Below are positions 34,958 through 46,103 of a stretch of DNA of 64,000 nt, piece after piece. The first letter of the stretch is position 1, and each line of letters begins with the position of its first letter. The DNA comes from Pseudeuparius sepicola (taxonomy: Eukaryota; Arthropoda; Insecta; Coleoptera; Anthribidae): the NCBI GenBank assembly GCA_963920635.1, contig OY987298.1, positions 62,889,949 through 62,953,948 of the forward strand. The letters run 5' to 3'. The translations under genes and the position numbers were made by a program. The notes beneath the pieces are model-generated. The model saw only the letters and a program-made list of their open reading frames with translations, was not told the DNA's origin and did not search any database.

Positions 34958-35676
34958 GCGCGCCGGGGGACGGTCCGGACGGGATGCTGTCCCTACATAG
35001 TAGATCAAAAAGTCGGGACGCAAACAAACATTCCTAAAATCGAAATAAAAGAAACAAATCTCGTTTTTATGGTTTAACAGCAACATAACACTAACGACTA
35101 ATGCCTTGTTTTTTGAGACTAGACCGGTTAAACGAGTGACACTTGTCCTTACTGATTTTCCTACACCCCTGAAATTACTTTACTAGGTAGGTACACTGTT
35201 GTTTTCTATAGGACAAAAGACGAACGAATATATATAGACTTATGCAGACGAGGCCACTAATGTATACAAATATAATATGCATCTGCTCGACTTGATGAGC
35301 AAGACTTGAACATAGAAGCTAGAACTAAAGAGAGTATCGGGAGAAAGAGAAAATCAGTAGGTAGGTACCTAATGGTGGTGACGTTACCCATATACAATGC
35401 TTTCAAGATCAGAACCTACCTGCTTAATACCTAGAGTGTATAGTGTATATTAACAACTTCAGAAACGAGATTATTAACAATTGTATGGGCCATAAGTCGT
35501 TTAACGTCTACTACAAAAAGGTTGTTCGCTAGGAGCTATCTGAAAATGCACTACAGGGAATACGGTGTGCTTTGATGCTTGTATGATACTCCAAGATCTG
35601 GTGTGTCTTCAGTACCTATACCTATACTTTCTGATGTGCTACTTTTATATAGTTATAAAACTAACTACGACATTTC

Positions 35677-36045
35677 TGTCTGCCTTGCCCTTCCAGAGCG
35701 TTATCTCTCATTGGCCGAGTCCGGGCCCAGCCGCTGCAGCCGCCATGCAACTCCTCCGGCAATTAGCCAGCCGGAACGGAACCATTTGAGTAATTACGGA
35801 GGCAGCTTCTTAATGGCGGGCCCTGGGGGCCGGCCCCCCGGGACTCCCCGGAAGGGTTGGCGCAATCGGCGCGAGATAGCGTCGTCCTCCCGTTTTCATT
35901 CTATACGCCGCGATAGTTCATTAAAAAGGTGTTTCGGAGGCCGTTCGGCGCGCTATTAGATGGCCCGATATTGCTCCTCGGAGGGCCGTTCGCCGCCGCC
36001 GCCGCCTCCGGGCCGACGACAATGACGCGAGCTTGTAAATCGGCC
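35677..36045. other. GC-rich island M, copy 2 of the duplicated block
   Basis: This is the partner of 34601-34957. Differences concentrate in GC-rich spacer positions: a GCC-repeat expansion at about 35990-36010 replaces unrelated sequence of copy 1, and the stretch after GCGAGATAGCG is changed, while the AT-core words are unchanged. That pattern is expected of selection on binding sites. The copies lie about 1.08 kb apart. Confidence 0.75.
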
Positions 36046-36620
36046 AAGATGAGATGGGATGCTGTTACGGGGAAAGACGGGGTGTACGGGTTCTTATTGA
36101 AATTGCAGGAGGCGACCAGCAGCAGCATCCATATAATATACACTTCAGATTAAGATGTAAGAATTTCCAAGCAAATGCCTTGGATATACACTGTGTCCCG
36201 GATAAGAATGAACAGCATGGGGATATTGCAAACGGTGAAAGATAGAGCAACGATTAAATGAGGAAAAAGTTGCGCATTTTTGAGGTCAATCAAATGGCAC
36301 AAACATATTTCTAATATCTTCTTTCGTTTTTGAGTTATTTTGAAAAAAGAAAAATTTTGCGTTTTCGATTTTATTTTTTTCTGAAGTTGTTATCACAGAT
36401 AGAAAAAAAAAAGAAAAACATTTTCTTTTGGCACTTTTTAACGGGCTTTAAGATGGAGCTTTTAGATTTGTTCTATACAACGTTTCGTTTTTGAGAAACC
36501 ATCTTCAACTTATTTTTTTTAAATACGGACCTGGATTTTTTTGCAGATTTTGAAAGCACTTTTCATTGCAAATACCATGGTGTATGACACGAAATATTTT
36601 TAAAATGTTTTGAGACAATT

Positions 36621-38578
36621 ATACAGTGTGACCCATTTGTTTTGGGGTCAGTCTGTAAAAAGTGTATCAATCGTGCGATTTGGCTGATTTTTTTTTTAAA
36701 TTGTAGAGCTCGATGAACTGCACATTTTGAACAAAAATTGCCTGGTTCGCATAAAATCCAAAGCCTACTATGACCGTTTTTATGAGCAAAATTTTAAGAA
36801 ACCATATTAGCGTTTTTTTTTTTAAAAATCTGTGTGCGCCAATGGATTGAGCACCCCTCGAAATGGGTATGTACAAAATTTCATCAAAATATTTCAAGTA
36901 ATAACGATTTTGTAGAAAAATTAAAAATGCAGCCAAGGTACGTCTTTATTTTCAAAAATTCAAAGTTGGCCATGGAAAATAATTGAATTGTAATAATACA
37001 ACCTTATGCTTATAAACACAAAACATAAAAACAATTAAAATTATAAAATTTTTAACTTCTACCAAGCCTCCATTTTCTACAATGCATTTGTCGTTCCTCT
37101 TGCGTACATTCAAAATTACATTTCGTATTTGCTGTGGAGTAATTTCCTCACAACTACGGTTTATCCTAGCTTGCAGTTCTTGTAAATTATGGGGTCTTGA
37201 CTTATAAATATTTTGCTTAAGTGTACCCCAAAGAAAAAAATCTAAAGGAGTTAAGTCCGGAGATCTCGGTGGCCACTCACAGAAAGGACTATTTCGCCCT
37301 ATCCAACAGTTTTCAAAATTATTATCTAGCCAGTTTCTGATTAAACGAGCATTATGAATAGGACTGCCATCTAACTGTAACTTTAAATTTAAACGGTATC
37401 TTAATGGTAACTCATCTAAAGCATTTCTAAATTCAATTTCTAGAAAATTCAAGAAGCCAGCCGCATTCAAATTCCCTTCAAAGAAAAATGGGCCAATTAT
37501 TCTGTCGCGTAGTATTCCACACCAAACGTTAATTTTTTGTGAATATTGTCTCCTTGCATTTATTATAAACTCTGGATTTTCAGCTGACCAGTGACGGCAG
37601 TTTTGACTTGATACTACACCATTTGTAGTAAACGTGGCTTCGTCGGTGAATAAAATTTCATTTAAAAAGTTGCCATTATGGAGATATTCACCTTGCAGCC
37701 AATAGCAAAATTCTAATCTTCTCTCCTCATCTCCTGGTTCCAGGGTGTGCAAAAATTTTGGCTTAAACGGTTTTATTTTGTTTTGTCTCAAACATCTCCT
37801 TATACTCTCTCTGGGTATATGAAGGTCTAAACTAGCCGTTCGAACACTATTTCGAGGATTGTCACTAAAGTATTGCAGAATTTGATTGTTATTTTCAACA
37901 AGTCCACGGCGTCCATTTTGCCTAGTTTTTAATAAATTTTTAGAAATCGATCCAGTTTCATCAAAAATATTGTTTATACGTTGTACAGTACTTCGACTCT
38001 GTCGTTGTACAGTACTGATCTACCTGGGTGTCTATTGTTAAATTCGGCCGCAGCTTCTGCTGCCGAGCGCTCGTTGTCGCCCACGAGTCGAACAATTTCT
38101 ATTTTGTCTCTTATGCTTAAATATTCCATAATTATGATAATTAATTGTATTGAGCACAAACAATTTCTGAACTCAATTTAGACAGTTTGACACTTAATAA
38201 AAGTAAACAATTCAATTATTTTCCATGGCCAACTTTGAATTTTTGAAAATAAAGACGTACCTTGGCTGCATTTTTAATTTTTCTACAAAATCGTTATTAC
38301 TTGAAATATTTTGATGAAATTTTGTACATACCCATTTCGAGGGGTGCTCAATCCATTGGCGCACACAGATTTTTTCAAAAAAAAACGCTAATATGGTTTC
38401 TTAAAATTTTGCTCATAAAAACGGTCATAGTAGGCTTTGGATTTTATGCGAACCAGGCAATTTTTGTTCAAAATGTGCAGTTCATCGAGCTCTACAATTT
38501 AAAAAAAAAATCAGCCAAATCGCACGATTGATACACTTTTTACAGACTGACCCCAAAACAAATGGGTCACACTGTATA
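36621..38578. mobile_element. Tc1/mariner-like transposon with about 365-bp inverted repeats, nested
   Basis: Both ends read TATACAGTGTGACCC. The terminal repeats (36621-36990 and 38209-38578) are near identical: an 89-codon frame inside each arm translates almost identically. Between them lies the transposase on the minus strand. The element sits inside the left arm of the 36.2-39.6 kb element. The intact opposite arm reads GACAATTATACTG at the corresponding place, showing the pre-insertion site. The near identity of the arms implies a recent insertion. Confidence 0.9.
36952..38129 (-). pseudogene. Nearly intact Tc1/mariner-like transposase with one frame break
   Basis: This is a DDE transposase that would cut and paste its host element. 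The protein starts at 38129 (MEYLSIRDKIEIVRLV), giving the N-terminal helix-turn-helix as far as HPGR. A break near 38000-38015 follows, where AGTACTGTACAACG is repeated 24 bp apart. The second frame is then open from RSTVQRINNIF to the stop at 36952. Motifs in order are IPRESIRRCL (second HTH), LFTDEATFTT (first Asp), NVWCGIL, QLDGSPIHN (second Asp) and WPPRSPDLTPLDFFLWG (third Asp, 42 residues after the second by my count). At about 390 residues it is near full length. Its last residues run into the terminal repeat. The frame break probably makes it inactive unless an upstream fix exists. Confidence 0.88.
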
Positions 38579-39829
38579 CTGAAAATTGCTTTTTTTCCGC
38601 ATTTATTTTTTTCTATTGCGGCCCTGCTGTATTTAATAATAAGAAGTCTACATATCAATCAGTATTGACAATAATTTAACTTACAGTTTATTTTGACTTC
38701 GAAAACTTGATATTTTTAAATAGGGCCCTGTCGGGCTTTAAGCTTTAAGCCAACGAAACCAATAACTTTTGCCATTTTTTAATTGCAACAATACATTCGT
38801 TCGGCCTCTATACACTATTTCTGTGACACAAGATATAACATGTTGACATGCTAAATTTGTCGTCATTTGAAAAAGCACCCTCCATTTCTAATGATACAAA
38901 TTGTTAACTAAATGATACAGTGGGAGTTATGACAAATGACAAGGGGTTAGTTTCGTTGTTTCAAAGCCTTCTAGGTGGAGGTTTTTTATTATTTTTTTAT
39001 TATCGTATATGTGACTGTTATTAGTCTTTGCCGTCCTTTTTTAGTTCTCCATTTGAAAGATAAGTTGTAAGTTAAATTGTTGACAATACTGATTAATATT
39101 TAGACTTCTTATTATTAAATACAGGGCCGCATTAGAAAAAAATGAATGGAAAAAAAGAAATTCTCAGTATAATTGTCTCAAAACATTTTAAAAATATTTT
39201 GTGTCATACATCATGGTATTTGCAATGAAAAGTGCTTTCCAAATCTGCAAAAAAATCCAGGTCCTTATTTAAAAATATAAAGTTAAAGATGGTTTCTCAA
39301 AAACGAAACGTTGTAGAACAAATCTAAAAACGCCATCTTAAAGCCCGTTAAAAAGTGCCATAAGAAAGTGTTCTTCTTTTTTTTCTATCTGTGATAACAA
39401 CTTCAGAAACAAATAAAATCGAAAACGCAAAATTTTATTTTTTTCAAAATAACTAAAAAAATAAATTAGAAATCTGTTTGTGCTATTTTATTGACCTCAA
39501 AATTGCGCAACTTTTTCCCCATTTAACCGTTGCTCTATCTCTCACCGTTTGCAATATCCCTATGCTGTTCATTCTTATCCGGGACACACTGTATATTATA
39601 TAGAATTTGCCCAGGGGTGTCTGTAAGAACATAGTTGTGCTTTTAGGTAGGTACCTATCTATCGCAAACTTTCTAAAAATAAACAGTTCAGCAAGAACCA
39701 ACGTGAAGGTCAGAGTGTTTTCACATATTAAAGCGCCGATTTAACAAAAAATTTACTATATCACCTGTACCTGTGATACCTGTACTGTTATTGTTGTTAT
39801 TACTGCTTACCAGCAGCCCCTGCACCTGC

Positions 39830-40165
39830 AGAATAGTTGCCTCGACTGCTTGGTCTTGGTCGCACCCCCGGCACTCCATTATCTCGATCGCGAAAAAATA
39901 GTAGCACCTACGAAAACGACTCCGTAAAACTGAATTAGAATTAAGTTATCATTAGCACGCGGCCACGCGGCCTGGAGCCCGAAGAGAGAGAGATAGCAAT
40001 AACAACAAGTGCATGCATCGCATCATCTGCATGACAAGGAAGTCGAAGTCGGACGTTCCTCCCCCAGCGTTCAAAAAATGGGCTCGCCGGCGCGCCCGAG
40101 CCTCCTTGCCCAACTTCCCTATGCCTGACTGCCTGGCTCAGCGGCGCCTATCCCGGCCGGAAAAT
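39830..40165. other. Moderately GC-rich island N1
   Basis: This block contains GGCCACGCGGCC, CGCCGGCGCGCCC and GGCGCCTATCCCGGCCGG words and a short AGAGAG run. A 60-codon frame has no domain. It may be an island of the series or the body of an unrecognised hAT-like repeat ending near 41146. Confidence 0.4.
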
Positions 40166-40579
40166 CAAAAATTCAGTTTGCTGTTTGTTTTGTAATGTAC
40201 CTAATAAACTAATAAGATTTGAGATTTGAAAAAAAACAAAGGAACGTACGTTACTAGTTACTAAGTACTTTCGGATTTGATTGATAAATGATAAATGGTA
40301 AGTATAAAGTAGGTATAAGTATAACTTTTTTGCAATTCGAATGTAGATCTAAATCGGTTTTCGTTTTCTCTTTGCCCTTTACATTCATTCTAATTCTAAT
40401 TTATTGAAAATTGGACCGATTATGCGATTGTGATTAATTAACTGAACGTGAACGTGAATATACACGTATACTTTACATACCTTACCGAAATAAAAACGTA
40501 GTTAGCAACTGACTGTTAGTTACTAATAGTAATAGTTACACACTTACATAGACATGGATTCATTTTTCCTGAATTTTCG

Positions 40580-40910
40580 CGACTTAATTTACCTATGTAA
40601 ATGCGTTTTGACTCTGCAGACAAACGGCAGCGTTCGGTCGCCGCTTCCGGCCGCTTGCCGCTGAGTCGGCTCGTCTGGTGGGCCGGCTGGAGTCCCGCCC
40701 ACCCAAATAACATTTAAATGCAGAGTATGCGTAACCTACGTTTATATCTTCGCGCAGCTCGGGCGCGTAGCTCTCGTCGCAGACGTATAGCTTGGCTAAT
40801 AAGGCTAAGATTCGCCCGGTACGGGCTGGCCCATCGGCATCTGCATCGGCTGGGAGAGCCGCGCACCGCAGTTTGGGAAATTCCATCGCGCCCTCCCATA
40901 ATAATTACCA
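40580..40910. other. GC-rich island N2
   Basis: Overlapping open frames of about 100 codons exist on both strands here, including one with a repeated Ala-Asp peptide. None has a recognisable domain. It could be transposon body rather than host regulatory DNA, since a hAT-like terminus follows at 41146. Confidence 0.4.
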
Positions 40911-41084
40911 AATTCAAACATTTTGAAGCTATAGCTATATGTCGCAGGCTTATTGTAAAATCAGTCTTATTATATATTATAATACGCCTAGGCTTTTTTA
41001 GTACGACTAGGCGCATTGTAATACTACTCAAATAATTAAGAATCTCACAATTTGACTGACAATTTTAGGCCTATTATAATACGC

Positions 41085-41146
41085 CTGCCGCTTCTTACGT
41101 TGGGTGGGCACTGCCCACCCTGCCCATTGCCACGAGCCGCCACTGG
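41085..41146. mobile_element. Solo hAT-like terminus
   Basis: Read on the minus strand from 41146 it begins CAGTGGCGGCTCGTGG and continues GCAATGGGCAGGGTGGGCAG, a typical hAT-type end. I could not find the opposite end or a target duplication, so boundaries and completeness are unknown. Confidence 0.45.
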
Positions 41147-41559
41147 TTGTTAGCATACCTTGTTTGGTTTTAATTTCTTCTTCAAAATTGAACAGAGCGT
41201 ATATTGATTTCAGACCCTGCTTCAAATATTTTAAGAAGCAATAGTAGAATACAAGTAAATAGGTAGGTACATGCAGAAGCTATATACACAAATTATTCTA
41301 CTATCAACAAGCAATTTTTGAGTCTAATACAGAGGAAGGAAGAAAGGCAAGTTGTGGTGACCAGCAGCCTTAGCAAAGGTAGGTATACAAAAACAAATCC
41401 ATACCAAGCACCGAGAGGATGACCACAATTTGTTTGAAACAATGTATATATAATATAAGAGAAGAGTTCATGGAAGGTTCCTTGCGTGACTGCGTGCTGG
41501 CAGCTGCGCGCGTCTGCCGATGGGCGCTCCCGCACCACAGCACAGCCACGCAGAAAGAA

Positions 41560-41790
41560 ATTTTTGCGAAACAGGAATGGGATTGATTAATCGCAGTAAT
41601 TACCGATCAGCTTTCTGCGCTAATTAGATTTGGTCCCCCTCGGCAGCGGCGGCGGCGGCGGCCGGCAGGCAGCGCGGCAAATGAGATTATACGGGCTGGA
41701 AATGGCGTCCGCCGCATCAGCCATTGTGTGGGGCGCACGCGTTAATTGTCATCGATTTTTATAATGCCATTATGTCGGTACACGATTTAT
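41560..41790. other. GC-rich island O with dense homeodomain-type words
   Basis: The block combines a (GGC)n run at about 41645-41665 with closely spaced GGATTGATTAATCGC, GTAATTACCG, GCTAATTAGATT and GCGTTAATTGTCATCG. Such clustering of TAAT/TGATTAAT words around a GC core is what a homeodomain-input enhancer would look like. No codons of note. Confidence 0.6.
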
Positions 41791-42860
41791 CACGTCGGCC
41801 CGTGGGCCCAACTTTCGACTGACGCAACGAATCAACTCTTTCTTCCATATATATGTGGATATATGGACCAGCTCTTTAATATAAATATGAAAAGAAATAG
41901 CAACAAAACGGAGGCCCGGTAGCGATGTTCGTAGCATCGTAGAACTATTTAGACTGCCCGTTTTTCTGCCTTCGATCGACCTTGGCTTTTCAAACGTTAC
42001 AGCCAATTCAATAAAGATGCGTGACTCTGCATTTGTTTAAACCTGGGTAGGCTTAAAAAGCATAAATCAGTTTTATATTTCTACTTCCTATAGAGAATTT
42101 ATTCACCTCGTTTATACACAAACCAACAGGCATAGGTCTTCGAACGTCATCTACGTGATCCATTGGAGTGTCTTCTTCCTCTTTGGCATTGCCCTTCAAA
42201 GCATAACTGTATCAAGATGGAGTCGGAAACAAATCACTTTGCATTGACGTCCCATCAATACCCGTCAATCATCTACCCTATACATCTTATTTTGCCCATG
42301 TCCGCACTTGTAATTTAACTGCTTGAATTGTAACCGTCGATAGATTTTACAGATAGCGATATCTACTATGCGCTGCGTGTTGGTATTGTTAGAGGATATT
42401 TTTTCCTGGCAAATATTTTATATCGCAAGCGTTAATGGGACGTTATAGAATGTATACAGCCATATATACTTCAAGTATGGAAGTATTCTACTGGTGATAA
42501 GTAGAAGTATAGGTATACCAAACATAAATACTTATATGGGCAAAGTCAAAAACTTAGCAAAGACAAAAATTTAGCAACAACTACGAGACATAGGTACATT
42601 ACAGCAACTATACTTAGACAATGTAGATACAATATCTTGGAAGCTTAATTCTTTTGATATCTAAAAAGTATGATCACGTTTCCTGCAGAAGACGTGAGTA
42701 AACCGTGGATAAGGAGATAATAATGGCTTTTCATCTGTCTACTGAGTTGCGATTAGTTTCAAATTGATAATGTTGCCATTTGATAAGCGAGACTGACCCC
42801 AGAAAACTAATAACTGTACATACTATTTGTTCAAGGTAACATAGTTCGTTGCTTGCTTTT
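41791..42860. other. Intronic DNA, nothing recognised
   Basis: No gene, island or paired inverted repeat was seen. Several TAGGTA/TACCTA words occur. Confidence 0.45.
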
Positions 42861-42869
42861 GTCGTAAAA

Positions 42870-43160
42870 CAGCGACTTCACCTCCGGTATACACCTCCTC
42901 TATCGACTTATCACCCCGCCCGTGGTAGTCGATGCTCCTATACGGTCCTGGCTATGAGGTCCCTTAGGGCCACCCGAAGGCGTCTCTCCGGTCATTCCGG
43001 GCTGTTTACGGGCCTGGAAAGGGCGATTAGTGTCCGGCTCCGGCGGAAATGGCTACCACGGCTGCACGTGCCTTGCCTGGCTGGTCACGACGCGGACGTT
43101 CTGCCCGCTCGCTTTGCCATGCACACAAGGAAAGGCTGGTTTATGCGTTTGTTGGAGAAG
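42870..43160. other. GC-rich island P
   Basis: This moderately GC-rich block has overlapping frames of 107 and 70 codons on the plus strand and no domain. It lies about 1 kb from the hth exon on its 3' side. Candidate conserved block. Confidence 0.45.
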
Positions 43161-43389
43161 AACGGTGACTAAATATGGATGGAAAAATTTTTCGAAAACT
43201 TTAAAGGTTAGAGGATATACATGTTATAGTATACCCCTATAGGTATTACGAAATATAATGCTCGCCTTTCAATGTGTGCATGGCATGACATGGCTTGCGG
43301 ATTTCTATTGACTAACAGATTCGTAATCTTATATTTAGTACATACTATCTATCATTCTGTCAAAAATCAATAATAAGTAGGTACTAAGC

Positions 43390-43680
43390 CAAAATTTCAA
43401 GTAAGGGGGTCGGCGTTGCCAGGTCGAACCGCTTGAACGGCATCGACGGAATTTCATTAAGCTCGGCGGTGGGCGCTCCTCCTCTTGAGCCGTGAATGAC
43501 GTAAATTTGTAGATGTGCAGCATGGCAGTGCAGTTGTAATGTGCCGCTTAATTACTCTCCGCCAGTGGTGCCGGCGTTTACGATAATTCGAGCCATTCGG
43601 AGCGGCGCGACTCGTCCGAGGCACTTTACTCTGGCCGTGAGTGGCAGCCGTGTTATTTGGGCTCATCTGCATGTGCTTTA
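43390..43680. other. GC-rich island Q
   Basis: The block contains TTAATTACTCTCCGCC and ACGATAATTCG words within CpG-rich sequence. Frames on the minus strand lack domains. It is the island closest to the hth exon (about 450 bp away on the downstream-intron side). Confidence 0.5.
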
Positions 43681-44133
43681 GTCTATAATGACACTTATTT
43701 GTACCGGTATATTATGCTAAAACGTTGGCCACTTCTCTTAACTCTTCTGCATAAGGACGACGAAAGGCTGTAAGTAAATTGAGACTGATTTTTACAATCA
43801 ACGGTAAATCAAGACCAAAAGATGTTATTCATTTCAGTATGCCCAAAGGAGTACATTATCGTCATGCATAGTTTCTATGAAAATCTTATAAAATTACATA
43901 GAACACATAAATTCCTCAAACTGTATTATTCAATGTTTTATCCTATCTACATCGCTGCAATGTGCACCTTTAATTCAAAATTGTCTTTAATGGTTATGAA
44001 ATTGTACGTAAGATAACTAGAAGACGAGTAAAATTTTATTATTTTGATATCATTTTGTGAATACTGGTTGTTATCCACACTGTCTTAAAATGTTAATCTC
44101 CAGCAAAGGAATGATATTATAATAATCGACTTA

Positions 44134-44253
<120 letters not shown>

Positions 44254-44482
44254 TTATCTGTTGTATCAGAATGAACGAAATACTATAATATATGTATGCA
44301 CATACAAATATATAAAGAATATAGGAATCCTATCAAATAAATGTTGTAATTCAAGTATTCTTGTCTGTTTTAACCCAGCAATGTTGAGAAAAGTATATTA
44401 TATTAAGCACTATTTAATTAATAAAGGATGTTTTAGTGGCATATAAGGTAAAGGATAGGTATCAATTATTGAAAGAATGCAA

Positions 44483-44590
44483 TTCAGTCAGGACTCAAAC
44501 TCGGAACTTCTACTGTGGCTGGAGGCACTTAACCAACTAAGGCTTAGTTAGTTATGTGCTACTGGAGATACGGGTTCGATCGGCTAGGTG
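44483..44590. repeat. Two tRNA-like SINE heads, head to head
   Basis: On the minus strand from about 44543, an A-box-like AAGCCTTAGTTGG and a B-box-like AGTTTGAGTCC are spaced as in a tRNA gene. On the plus strand from about 44541, AGGCTTAGTTAG and GGTTCGATCGG form a second pair. The A boxes overlap at the junction, so two RNA polymerase III type promoters diverge. Neither folds as a complete tRNA by eye, which suggests tRNA-derived SINE heads rather than tRNA genes. Confidence 0.5.
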
Positions 44591-44802
44591 TTATTTATTA
44601 CAATTGATATTAGTTAGTAACGGTGAGATGTAGGAGACTTCGGCGTCATCTACAGCTACTGGAAGGGGTTAGAGTAGAGGGTGTAGGGTAACCATTCATG
44701 ATTGGTTATGTGAATTTCCTATTTGTTCATCAACCCACAAAATTCGACATTTAGCGACTTAATACAAGTATCGAACGTGGAAATTCTAACTTACAATGGC
44801 GA

Positions 44803-44873
44803 GCCAAGAATACTAACAAAGAAATAATTACAGGTACCTACTAAAAAATCTTTCTTTGTTAATATTCTTGGCT
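44803..44873. repeat. Hairpin, 22-bp arms
   Basis: GCCAAGAATACTAACAAAGA and TCTTTGTTAATATTCTTGGC face each other across about 25 bp containing GGTACCTAC. It is probably a tiny MITE or a decayed element. Confidence 0.5.
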
Positions 44874-45279
44874 TGACTACTTAATTACTTTGTTCGATGC
44901 TCTCTACTTATGTAGGACAACCTTTATACGGGGAAATAATATGTTTTATACATATTTGTGGTATAACCTTATTATGTAAGAATTCCATGACATTTGTTAA
45001 CAGCGAAGGTTTGCAGCATAGCAAAAACACAAATCAACCAACCTTTGCTTTCCTTTTAGTCCGCAATATCAAATATTCACTTGCTGAAGACTTCAAACAT
45101 TTAGTCCTGAATATGTTTGACACCTATATCCAAGTTATTCTAATCTGAAATGTCTTTCTGTGAGATTATATACTATCTCCGACTAAGGCTTAAGGACCAC
45201 ATAGCACAGACTTGTTTTGTTCGGTCTTGCCATGAAACCTCTGATGGCTTTGTCTGTGGGTTCTTCAATATTCCAACAA

Positions 45280-45975
45280 TAGCTGATTTTAGGCGATCGT
45301 CTGGTTTTAACCGCGGTTATCTTTCTGGTTGTCCTTGGTTTTAACCCTTGAATAACCAACAAATGTCATCATTGAAACTCGCCTAAATGTGTATGGTAAC
45401 CCAAAAGTAATTTAGGCGAATAGGTAGCCAAGGAGAAATGTCATACTACTACCCGTCTATAACCTCACTTATATTTGTGTACGTTGGGTTTTGTTTAAAT
45501 GTATTAAAAAAATGAATAAAAGCATGTAATAAAATTACATTTAACAGAAGACTTGCTATTTCTATATCTCCGACGTCAACCTGGAACCTGGACATCTTTA
45601 CACTCTTCACCTTCAGCCTTCAACGTTTACACAAAAAATATATTTTTGCTCCTATTCAATTTTTTTTAATTTATGGATCTAGATGAAAATATGAAATCAC
45701 TACACTTTCCTATATCATAGCAAATATATTTTTAAGTCTTGGAAAATTCAAACTCGCCACAAATTGGCAAATCTAGCAAATGACATTTTTTGTTTTCAAT
45801 AACCGCGGTAATTACCCTGCTCCTGAGTTGAGTAAATACCGCGGTTATTGTCGGTTATAACGATGACGTATGAAGGGCTTCTTTGCGACGTCAGAAAGCT
45901 ATAACCAACAATAACCGAATCGCGTAAACGTGTTTGGTATTTACCGGTTATTAATGGTTATTCGCCTAAAATCGA
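45280..45975. mobile_element. Possible element with TTTTAGGCGA ends
   Basis: GATTTTAGGCGA near 45284 and TCGCCTAAAATCGA near 45963 form an inverted pair. GCCTAAAT and ATTTAGGCGAATA recur inside, as do ACCGCGGTTA words. No clear target duplication or transposase was found, so this is tentative. Confidence 0.35.
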
Positions 45976-46103
45976 TTAATGTTTCCTTAATGGGGGGACT
46001 AAGCGCCAATACTTCTCAGGGGTCATCTTTGATATATTGTATTTAACTGCGAATCTCTGAAACAACTGGCACGAGTATAGATTCTTTAATTTCCATATAA
46101 ATA

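Larger units (their letters stand above)
36187..39593. mobile_element. Outer foldback element, ACAGTGTGTCCCGG ends, carrying a nested transposon
   Basis: The termini are TATACACTGTGTCCCGG at the left and the complement of TATACAGTGTGTCCCGG at the right. The left arm (36187-36621) is interrupted by the transposon at 36621-38578 and resumes at 38579 to about 38700. The right arm (about 39070-39593) is continuous and matches both halves. The single-copy centre (38700-39070) encodes nothing recognisable. The arms include GCGGCCCTG, TTTAATAATAAGAAGTC and AAACGTT. Without the insert it would be about 1.45 kb. Confidence 0.85.

Noticed and set aside
36667..38531. Two nearly identical 89-residue proteins in opposite orientation
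   Set aside because: They are the translation of the two terminal inverted repeats of one transposon, not genes.
44541..44590. Functional tRNA gene
   Set aside because: A- and B-box-like words are present but no complete cloverleaf or anticodon stem could be formed by eye, and the mirrored partner suggests a SINE.
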